Below, piece after piece: positions 1 to 5,928 of a stretch of DNA of 64,000 bases. The position numbers and the translations under genes are program-made. Source of the stretch: Sphingomonas trueperi (lineage in GTDB: Bacteria; Pseudomonadota; Alphaproteobacteria; Sphingomonadales; Sphingomonadaceae); NCBI RefSeq assembly GCF_011927635.1, contig NZ_JAATJB010000010.1:1-64000 (forward strand). The letters run 5' to 3'. The first letter of the stretch is position 1. Each line of letters begins with the position of its first letter. Under the pieces are notes generated by a model that saw only the letters and a program-made list of their open reading frames with translations, was not told the DNA's origin and ran no database searches.

Positions 1-2
1 CC

Positions 3-56
3 GAAGCCGAAGCGAACTACTATGCTGCCGCTGAGCAGATCGTTATGGCGGCGTGA
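3..56 (+). CDS. C-terminal tail of an upstream protein (partial)
   Basis: From base 3 an open frame runs into the window from the left and ends at TGA 54-56. It encodes a short Ala/Glu-rich tail, EAEANYYAAAEQIVMAA. It is probably the last 17 residues of a gene lying mostly outside the window. The next gene starts 10 bp downstream, which supports translation in this frame rather than in the overlapping one. Function cannot be judged from so little sequence. Confidence 0.4.
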   Translation, partial: EAEANYYAAAEQIVMAA

Positions 57-66
57 CTCACATCTA

Positions 67-612
67 ATGGCCTCCGGCAAACCCGGCGCGGTTCACTCCG
101 GGAACGACAGCAGCTATGAATGGGATCTGGCCCGCTGCTTCGAAGAAGCGCGGTGGCGCTTCCCCGAGCGCCCTTGGCCGACCAACGAGATCGTCCGCGA
201 AGGGCTGGACGACTATCTCGCGTTCACGCTCGGGGCGGGGCCGCGTGCCAAGGTTGAGTTCGGGCCCGAGAACGACATCTACAGGGCCGGCATCGAGATG
301 TACGAGCGATGGACCGGCACGTCCGGGCCGGTGAAGCTTGGCGGCACCCTCAAGCCGCGCGACTTCGGCTATGCGTTGTGCCGACACTATACCGCCCTCC
401 AGTCCTTCGACGAAGACGCGCTGGTCGCGGCGGGGCGCAAGATGCTGCGCGCCCATCTCCAAGAGCGGTGGCTCGGCAGCGGACAGTATATCCGTGCGGC
501 CACCTGGCTCAAGATCGTCCATCATCAGCTCGGCGGCGAAGCCGATCCGCGCCAGTGCATCCTGCGCGCCTATGACGACATGCCCGACGTCACGCGTCCG
601 GTGTTCGTCTAG
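67..612 (+). CDS. Hypothetical protein at an element edge
   Basis: This ORF encodes about 181 residues, if it starts at ATG 67. I prefer that start to ATG 22 because the reading frame that ends at 56 looks like real coding sequence. The protein is soluble, with no signal peptide or membrane helix. It is rich in Trp and Tyr near the N-terminus, and its second half is mostly helical. I do not recognise the family. It lies between the window edge and a tRNA-fMet 3'-end copy at 969-985, so it may belong to integrated accessory DNA rather than the core chromosome. That placement is inference. Confidence 0.5.
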   Translation: MASGKPGAVHSGNDSSYEWDLARCFEEARWRFPERPWPTNEIVREGLDDYLAFTLGAGPRAKVEFGPENDIYRAGIEMYERWTGTSGPVKLGGTLKPRDFGYALCRHYTALQSFDEDALVAAGRKMLRAHLQERWLGSGQYIRAATWLKIVHHQLGGEADPRQCILRAYDDMPDVTRPVFV

Positions 613-968
613 CACCTCGCCCGGCACCGGGGCACGGGCGCGGTTTCGGTCTCGGGCAATCTCTCGAACGGCAAGCGGTCCGGCGCCACGCAGTCGGCAA
701 TCGCGAACGGCACGATCACGAACGCTTCGGATGACACCACGAGCGCCGTCTCTAATGCTGGACCAGCTAATCTCAGCTACCCAGCGGCTATGCGGAAGCT
801 GCTGGGCACGTTGCTCGGCAACCGCCTGCCACACTCAGTTGAACCCGGGTTGCGGCCGTTTTGGCGCACTTGCTGCTTGGAGGGGTATTTATCGGGGTGC
901 AGTGCATGGAATGAGCAACATTATTCCATAAATTCCGGTACTTATGTCGATCTTGGGTTGAAAATGGT
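613..968. other. Non-coding stretch before the tRNA-fMet scar
   Basis: About 350 bp without a convincing gene. Short open frames occur on both strands, but none has a recognisable domain or a good ribosome-binding site. The composition drifts to lower GC from about 880 to 965, just before the tRNA-like segment. This fits decayed DNA at the edge of an integrated element. Confidence 0.4.
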
Positions 969-985
969 TCCTGCCCCCGCAACCA
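969..985 (+). repeat. 3'-end copy of tRNA-fMet (probable att site)
   Basis: The 17 bases TCCTGCCCCCGCAACCA match the 3' end of bacterial initiator tRNA: the end of the T-stem, the acceptor strand CCCCGCA with the initiator-specific unpaired A, discriminator A and the encoded CCA. The sequence to the left (GAAAATGGT) does not form a T-arm, and no anticodon or D-arm precedes it, so this is not an intact tRNA. A Rho-independent terminator follows 15 bp later, as it would behind a real tRNA gene. This is the usual picture of an attachment-site duplicate left by a tRNA-targeting integrase. No integrase is visible in the window. Confidence 0.55.
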
Positions 986-1000
986 ATTCCACACATGCCA

Positions 1001-1032
1001 AACCGCTTCAGGAACCCCTGAGGCGGTTTTTC
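1001..1032 (+). terminator. Rho-independent terminator behind the tRNA-fMet copy
   Basis: A 12-bp stem (1001-1012 with 1017-1028, one G-U pair) closes an AACC loop and runs into a T-tract. It lies just after the CCA of the tRNA-fMet-like segment and before nasT. It therefore probably belongs to the original tRNA transcription unit. Confidence 0.7.
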
Positions 1033-1174
1033 TGTGCCTGTTCGCCATGGCTGGTGCCGCCAACCCCGGTTTGCGCCGATCGGCAGGCCACTTCCGCGCC
1101 ACCGGCTTTAGCCGCCGGTTTGACGCGTCTGCGCTTTGCTGTCAGTCCGTTCTGCGACTGCGAAAGGCGACGGG

Positions 1175-1759
1175 GTGCGGATCGTCATTGTTGATGACAG
1201 CGGAGCGCGGGCGTCGGTTCTTGAAGAGGGCCTGCGCGAGGCGGGCTATGACGACATCCATTTCGTGCCGCCGCGCGGGGCGTTTGTCGCCCGGATCGAG
1301 CGGATGGCGCCCGACGTCGTGCTGATGGACCTGGGTAGTCCCAGTCGCGACACGCTGGAGGAAATGCTGCTCGTCAGCCGTGCGCTCGCCAAGCCCATCG
1401 CGATGTTCGTCGACCAGTCCGACGACACAATGATCGGCGCAGCGATCGATGCGGGCGTCTCCGCCTATGTGGTGGACGGGCTGCGCAAGGATCGCGTGAA
1501 GCCGATCCTCGAGCTGGCGGTGCGGCGGTTCACCGCCTTTTCCCGGATGCAGAGCGAGCTGGACGAGGCCCGCACCGCGCTCGCCAATCGCAAGACGATC
1601 GACAAGGCCAAGGCGATCCTGATGGCTCAACGCGGACTGAACGAAGCCGATGCCTATGCGCTGCTGCGCTCAACCGCGATGAACCAGGGCCGCCGGCTGG
1701 TCGACGTCGCCGAGGCGCTGATCACCGCCAGCAGCCTGCTGGGCGGAGGTGCGGCATGA
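1175..1759 (+). CDS. nasT: ANTAR-domain response regulator NasT
   Basis: Encodes a NasT-type antiterminator of about 194 residues. The N-terminal part (about 1-120) is a receiver-like fold with IVIVDDS near the start and DVVLMDLG at the usual phospho-Asp position. A helical linker leads to a C-terminal ANTAR domain (about 135-185) with KAKAILM and AYALLRSTAMNQGRRL, which binds two-hairpin RNA leaders. I chose GTG 1175 because AAAGG lies about 7 bp upstream; the longer ATG at 1136 has no such site. The gene overlaps nasS by 4 bp (ATGA). In known systems NasS holds NasT inactive until nitrate or nitrite binds NasS; freed NasT then prevents termination in target leaders. Two such leaders occur downstream, at 3069-3191 and 5781-5910. 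Confidence 0.9.
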   Translation: MRIVIVDDSGARASVLEEGLREAGYDDIHFVPPRGAFVARIERMAPDVVLMDLGSPSRDTLEEMLLVSRALAKPIAMFVDQSDDTMIGAAIDAGVSAYVVDGLRKDRVKPILELAVRRFTAFSRMQSELDEARTALANRKTIDKAKAILMAQRGLNEADAYALLRSTAMNQGRRLVDVAEALITASSLLGGGAA

Positions 1760-2967
1760 CGCCCGTTCGCGCTGCCTTCCTGCCGCTCACCGACAGCGCG
1801 GTGCTGGTCGCCGCGCGCGAAAAGGGGTTCGCCGAGGCGCAGGGGATCGATCTCGAACTCGTAAGGACGACCAGCTGGGCGACCCTGCGCGACCGGCTCG
1901 TCTATGGCCAGGTGCAGGCGGCGCAGATGCTGGCCCCGCTGGCCGTGGCAGTGACGCTCGGGCTCAGCCAGCAGCCCGCGGCGCTGTCGGCGCCGTTCAA
2001 GCTCAACAGCAACGGGAACATGCTGGTGATGTCCGGCGAGTTCGCGGCCGCGCTGGAGCAGGACTTGCCGGCGCGACTCGCCGATCCGCTGGGCACAGGG
2101 CATGATTTCGCCGCGGCGATCGGGCTGTTCAGGCGCAAGCCGATCATCGGCATCGTCCACCGTTTCTCCGGCCACGCGCTGATGCTGCGCTATTGGCTGG
2201 GCAGCGTCGGCATCGATCCCGAGCGCGATGTGGTGCTGCGGGTGCTGCCGCCCTCGCTCACCGTCGAGGCGATGCGGCTGGGCGAGATCGACGGGTTCAT
2301 CGCCGGCGATCCTTGGCCGGCGGCGGCGATCGCGCAAGGCTTGGCCGAGGCCGTGGCGATCGGCGCGCGGATCTGGCAACGCGGCGTGGAGAAGGTGCTG
2401 GCGCTGCGCACCGACTGGATGGAGGCGCACGCCGAGACGGTCGACCGGCTGCTCGTGGCGCTGGCGGCGGCGGCGCGCTGGTGCGACGATCCCGCGAACC
2501 GTGGCGAGCTGGCGGCGCTGCTCGCCCGCGACGCCTATGTCGGCGAACCGGCCGAGCTGATCGAGGCGGGGCTGGCGGGGCAGGTGATCCCGCGCGCGGA
2601 TGCGCCGCCGGTCGCGCAGGCGGACTTCCTCCTGTTCCACCGCGAGGCGACGGCCTTCCCCTGGCGCAGCCAGGCGTTGTGGATCTATTCGCAGCTCGTC
2701 CGCTGGCATCAGGCGGAGCCCAGCGCCGAAGCCGAGGTGGCGGCCGGCGCGGTGTTCCGGCCCGACATCTACCGCCGCGCGCTGGGCGCGAGCGGCGAAG
2801 CGATGCCGGGGGCGAGCATGAAGCTGGAAGGCGCGGTGACGTCGCCGATCGGCGTCGGCGCGCATCGCGGGGCGCTGACGCTTGGGCCCGACCGCTTTTT
2901 CGACGGCCGCGTGTTCGATCCGGAGCGGCTGAACGAGTATCTGGCGGGGTTCTCCGGAACACGCTGA
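1756..2967 (+). CDS. nasS: Nitrate/nitrite sensor NasS (NrtA/CmpA-like)
   Basis: The 403-residue product resembles periplasmic nitrate-binding proteins (NrtA/CmpA/TauA fold) but starts directly at MTPVRAAFLPLTDS with no signal peptide, so it should stay in the cytoplasm. That, together with its 4-bp overlap with nasT, identifies it as NasS, the ligand-binding partner that sequesters NasT, rather than a transporter subunit. No ABC permease or ATPase follows; the transporter downstream is of the MFS type. An imperfect inverted repeat (2975-3000) lies just after the stop codon. Confidence 0.88.
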   Translation: MTPVRAAFLPLTDSAVLVAAREKGFAEAQGIDLELVRTTSWATLRDRLVYGQVQAAQMLAPLAVAVTLGLSQQPAALSAPFKLNSNGNMLVMSGEFAAALEQDLPARLADPLGTGHDFAAAIGLFRRKPIIGIVHRFSGHALMLRYWLGSVGIDPERDVVLRVLPPSLTVEAMRLGEIDGFIAGDPWPAAAIAQGLAEAVAIGARIWQRGVEKVLALRTDWMEAHAETVDRLLVALAAAARWCDDPANRGELAALLARDAYVGEPAELIEAGLAGQVIPRADAPPVAQADFLLFHREATAFPWRSQALWIYSQLVRWHQAEPSAEAEVAAGAVFRPDIYRRALGASGEAMPGASMKLEGAVTSPIGVGAHRGALTLGPDRFFDGRVFDPERLNEYLAGFSGTR

Positions 2968-2974
2968 ACAGCTT

Positions 2975-3000
2975 AGCCCCTCCTCGTTGGAGGAGAGGCT
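2975..3000. repeat. GGAGG/CCTCC inverted repeat after nasS
   Basis: AGCCCCTCCTC and GAGGAGAGGCT form an 11-bp stem with one mismatch around a GTTG loop. CTCTTT straddles its end, so it may work as a weak terminator for nasTS. Similar hairpins occur at 29386-29412, 55586-55599 and 62430-62540, suggesting a family of small intergenic repeats. Confidence 0.5.
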
Positions 3001-3068
3001 CTTTAGCAGCCTCGCGCGTGAAACTTCGCACTTGCAGCACGCCGCAATCCGCGCGATGATCCCGGAGT

Positions 3069-3123
3069 CGCGCAAGGATGCGCGCCCATCGGGAGGGCAC
3101 CCCAACGCCGGGGACTGCCTCCC
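3069..3123 (+). promoter_or_regulatory. ANTAR-type two-hairpin leader of the nitrate transporter
   Basis: Hairpin 1 pairs CGCGC (3069-3073) with GCGCG (3080-3084) around the six-base loop AAGGAT. Hairpin 2 pairs GGGAGG (3091-3096) with CCTCCC (3118-3123) and CCCC (3100-3103) with GGGG (3110-3113) around the six-base loop AACGCC. Both loops have A at position 1 and G at position 4, the two bases ANTAR proteins are known to require. An intrinsic terminator follows at once. By analogy with NasR/NasT systems, NasT binding should stop the terminator forming when nitrate or nitrite is present. Confidence 0.75.
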
Positions 3124-3137
3124 CCTCTGAACGCAGC

Positions 3138-3191
3138 AAAGCCGCTGACCGGATTTCGCTTCCATGCGAACGTCCGGCGAGCGGCTTTTTT
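3138..3191 (+). terminator. Attenuator terminator in the transporter leader
   Basis: AAAGCCGCT at 3138 pairs with AGCGGCTTT at 3180, with further pairing of CCGGA with TCCGG and TTCGC with GCGAA inside, followed by a T-tract to 3191. It lies 35 bp before the transporter start codon and after the two six-base-loop hairpins. It is therefore a conditional terminator rather than the end of nasS. Confidence 0.8.
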
Positions 3192-3226
3192 CTTGTCCTT
3201 TTCAGATCGGCATTGGGGAAGTCATC

Positions 3227-4474
3227 ATGGCAACGGCATTTCTGGATCGAAGCGTGGGTAAACGGGCCATCAAGGCAAGCGACGGCAGCTTCTGGCGCAG
3301 CGGGCATTGGCCGACTCTGGTCGCCGCGTTCCTCTATTTCGACTTCGCCTTCATGGTGTGGGTGCTGCTCGGGCCGCTCGCGCCCGACATCGCCAAGACG
3401 CTGCATCTCACCGCCGCGCAGAAAGGTCTGATGGTAGCGACGCCGACGCTTGCCGGCGCCTTCCTCCGGGTCGTCAACGGCCTGCTGGTGGACCGGATCG
3501 GGCCGAAGCGCTCGGGTGCGATCAGCCAGATCATCGTCATCGGTGGGCTGCTCTCGGCGTACCTGCTGGGCGTGAACAGCTTCGGCGGCACGCTCGCGCT
3601 GGGCGTCATCCTGGGCTTTGCCGGCGCGAGCTTCGCGATCGCGCTCCCGCTCGCCAGCCGCTGGTACCCCGCCGAGCATCAGGGCAAGGCGATGGGGCTG
3701 GCGGGCATGGGCAATTCGGGTACCGTGCTCGCCGCACTGTTCGCGCCCGCGCTCGCCAAGCTGTTCGGCTGGAATGCGGTGCTGGGGCTGGCCTGCATCC
3801 CGCTCGCCATCGTCTTCCTGCTCTACCTGGCGATGGCCAAGGACGCACCCAACGCACCCGCGCCGAAGACGCTGGTCGAATATCTCCACCCGTTGAAGTC
3901 GGCGGACGCCTGGTGGCTGATGGGCTTCTACGCCGTCACCTTCGGCGGGTTCGTCGGGCTGGCGGCATCGCTGCCGATCTATTTCACCGACCAGTTCAAG
4001 CTGAGCACGATCGTCGCGGGCTATTGCACCGCGGCCTGCGTGTTCGCCGGGTCGCTGGTGCGGCCGCTGGGCGGCGCGCTGGCGGACAGGATCGGCGGCG
4101 TGAAGGCGCTGACGGGCGTGTTCCTGGTTGCCGCCGCCGCGCTGGCGGGGGTGAGCGTCGCGCCCACGCTGCCGATGGCGCTCGGCTGCTTCGTCGTCGC
4201 GATGCTGGCGCTGGGCACCGGCAACGGATCGGTGTTCCAGCTGGTGCCGCAGCGCTTCCAGGCGGAGATCGGCGTGATGACCGGGCTGGTCGGCATGGCC
4301 GGGGGCATCGGCGGCTTCTACCTCGCTTCCTCGCTGGGCCTCGCCAAGCAGCTGGCGGGCAGCTTTGCGCCGGGCTTCCTGATCTTTGCCGGGCTGGCGC
4401 TGCTGGCACTGCTGGGCCTGATGCTGGTCAAGGCCTCGTGGCGGGCCCGCTGGACCAGCGGCGCGCGAATCTGA
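3227..4474 (+). CDS. narK: NarK/NasA-family nitrate/nitrite MFS transporter
   Basis: A 415-residue inner-membrane transporter with about 12 hydrophobic segments. Nitrate/nitrite-porter features include the early segment around FDFAFMVWVLLGPLAPDI, the glycine-rich helix LGFAGASFAIALPLASRWYP, and the later GTGNGSVFQLVPQRF region. It should import nitrate for assimilation, or exchange nitrate and nitrite. I chose ATG 3227 because GGGGAA precedes it by about 7 bp and the attenuator ends at 3191; an upstream in-frame start at 3164 would lie inside the terminator. It sits behind a NasT-type leader and before an outer-membrane protein gene. Confidence 0.9.
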   Translation: MATAFLDRSVGKRAIKASDGSFWRSGHWPTLVAAFLYFDFAFMVWVLLGPLAPDIAKTLHLTAAQKGLMVATPTLAGAFLRVVNGLLVDRIGPKRSGAISQIIVIGGLLSAYLLGVNSFGGTLALGVILGFAGASFAIALPLASRWYPAEHQGKAMGLAGMGNSGTVLAALFAPALAKLFGWNAVLGLACIPLAIVFLLYLAMAKDAPNAPAPKTLVEYLHPLKSADAWWLMGFYAVTFGGFVGLAASLPIYFTDQFKLSTIVAGYCTAACVFAGSLVRPLGGALADRIGGVKALTGVFLVAAAALAGVSVAPTLPMALGCFVVAMLALGTGNGSVFQLVPQRFQAEIGVMTGLVGMAGGIGGFYLASSLGLAKQLAGSFAPGFLIFAGLALLALLGLMLVKASWRARWTSGARI

Positions 4475-4486
4475 TCGGAGAGGAGG

Positions 4487-4510
4487 GCGGCGCGGTACCA
4501 GCCGCGCCGC
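4487..4510 (+). terminator. Hairpin between transporter and porin genes
   Basis: A perfect 9-bp GC stem (GCGGCGCGG with CCGCGCCGC) closes a TACCAG loop. There is no long T-run behind it, so it is more likely a weak attenuator or mRNA 3'-end stabiliser than a full terminator. The loop has six bases but begins with T, so it does not match the ANTAR loops nearby. Confidence 0.4.
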
Positions 4511-4530
4511 TCGGTTTCGGGGGAACTTTC

Positions 4531-5736
4531 ATGCGAACCATCTTCTACACGGCGGCCGCGCTGGCTGCCGCCGGGCCCGCTTGCGCGCAAGACATCGCGG
4601 TGAAGCCACTGATCGAGGCGCGCTCGCGCTACGAGCATGTCGACCAGGACGGGCTCGACCCGTCGGCCGATGCCTGGACGTTGCGCGTGCGCGCCGGTGC
4701 CGAACTCAGCCAGGGCCCCTGGGCGGCGCTGGGCGAGGCGCAGGGCAATCTCGCGCTGGTCGGCGACTATCATGACGGGCTGCACGGGGCCGCGACCCGG
4801 CCGCTGGTCGCCGATCCGCAGGACGTCGCGATCTACCGCGCGCAGCTGCAATATCGCACCAAGCCGCTGACGGTGACCGCGGGACGCCAGCGCATCGCGC
4901 TCGATGACGAGCGCTTCGTCGGCAATGTCGCCTTTCGCAACAACGCTCAGACCTTCGACGCGGTGCGCGCGGAGCTGGCGCCGCTGAAGGGCGTGAAGCT
5001 CGACCTCACCTATGCCTGGGACGTGCGGACCATCTGGGGCACCGACGGGCGCGGCGCGCGCCAGCGGGGCGTGGGCGGTGACAATGTGTTCGCCAATCTC
5101 TCGGCGGCAACGCCGATCGGCACGCTGACCGGCTTTGCCTATCTGGTCGACCAGGACGAGGCGGAGGTGCAGGGCTATCGCCTCGCCAGCCAGACCTATG
5201 GCGCGCGGTTGGCGGGCAGCCGCGCGCTGGGGCCGAAGGTGAAGCTGGGTTACCAGCTCAGTTGGGCGACCCAGTCGGACTATCACCGCAACCCCAACCG
5301 CTACACCGCAGACTATTGGCTGGTGGACGCCACGCTGGACGTGCGCGGCTGGAAGCTGAACACCGGCTATGAGGTGCTGGGCGCAGATAAGGGCGCTGCG
5401 CTCACCAGCTTCCAGACGCCGCTCGGCACCAACTTCAAGTTCCAGGGCTGGGCCGACAAGTTCCTGACCACCCCGGCCAATGGCGTGCGCGACCTCTATG
5501 CCGGCAGCGGCTATGGCTGGAAGAAGCTGGGCAGGGTGGACGCGCTGACGCTGCAGGCGACCTGGCACCGCTTCGAGAGCGACCGGCTGGGCCAGCATTA
5601 TGGCGACGAGATCGACCTGCTCGCGACGGTGAAGGTGAAGAAGACGCTGCTGTCGGCGCGCTATGCTTGGTATGACGCCGATCGCCTGGCTACGGATACC
5701 AGAAAGTTCTGGCTGCAGCTGGATTGGACCTATTGA
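4531..5736 (+). CDS. Outer-membrane beta-barrel protein (alginate-export-like)
   Basis: A 401-residue protein with a clear signal peptide (cleavage after ACAQ, about residue 20). The rest consists of alternating aromatic and charged beta-strand segments and ends LQLDWTY, with the aromatic C-terminal residue typical of outer-membrane barrels. The strand pattern and RSRYEHVDQDGL near the mature N-terminus fit the alginate_exp porin family. The reading frame is open upstream, but ATG 4531 follows GGGGGAA and starts the signal peptide. Its place between the nitrate transporter and nirB suggests that it carries nitrate or nitrite across the outer membrane. That role is inference from position. Confidence 0.8.
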   Translation: MRTIFYTAAALAAAGPACAQDIAVKPLIEARSRYEHVDQDGLDPSADAWTLRVRAGAELSQGPWAALGEAQGNLALVGDYHDGLHGAATRPLVADPQDVAIYRAQLQYRTKPLTVTAGRQRIALDDERFVGNVAFRNNAQTFDAVRAELAPLKGVKLDLTYAWDVRTIWGTDGRGARQRGVGGDNVFANLSAATPIGTLTGFAYLVDQDEAEVQGYRLASQTYGARLAGSRALGPKVKLGYQLSWATQSDYHRNPNRYTADYWLVDATLDVRGWKLNTGYEVLGADKGAALTSFQTPLGTNFKFQGWADKFLTTPANGVRDLYAGSGYGWKKLGRVDALTLQATWHRFESDRLGQHYGDEIDLLATVKVKKTLLSARYAWYDADRLATDTRKFWLQLDWTY

Positions 5737-5780
5737 GCGGAATCGCTTGAGCGGTTCCGCGAATCGGTTTATGTTGCAAC

Positions 5781-5840
5781 GCGAAGGACAAGGCTGTCCT
5801 TCGCACATAGCCACGTCCGCCCGAAGATGGGCAAACGTGG
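5781..5840 (+). promoter_or_regulatory. ANTAR-type two-hairpin leader of nirB
   Basis: Hairpin 1 is a perfect 9-bp stem (GCGAAGGAC 5781-5789 with GTCCTTCGC 5796-5804) around the loop AAGGCT, which has A1 and G4. Hairpin 2 has CCACG (5811-5815) with CGTGG (5836-5840) outside and GCCC (5819-5822) with GGGC (5829-5832) inside, around the loop GAAGAT; this loop keeps G4 but has G at position 1. A strong intrinsic terminator follows. This is the second predicted NasT target in the cluster and would control the nirBD-nasA-cobA unit. Confidence 0.75.
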
Positions 5841-5853
5841 TCCTGTTGATGGC

Positions 5854-5910
5854 AAAGCCGCCATCCAGCGCTCGGTTCGCAAGATCCGGGCGCCGGATGG
5901 CGGCTTTTTT
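5854..5910 (+). terminator. Attenuator terminator in the nirB leader
   Basis: AAAGCCGCCATCC (5854-5866) pairs without mismatch with GGATGGCGGCTTT ahead of a TTTTTT run ending at 5910. It ends about 18 bp before the nirB start codon. A terminator so placed would silence the whole downstream unit unless antiterminated, fitting NasT control. Confidence 0.85.
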
Positions 5911-5928
5911 CGTTTTGGAGCGAAGCGG

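Noticed and set aside
940..985. Intact tRNA gene
   Set aside because: Only the last 17 bases fit tRNA-fMet; the D-arm, anticodon arm and T-loop are missing.
4487..4510. Third ANTAR leader before the porin
   Set aside because: There is only one hairpin, its loop TACCAG lacks A1 and G4, and no terminator follows.
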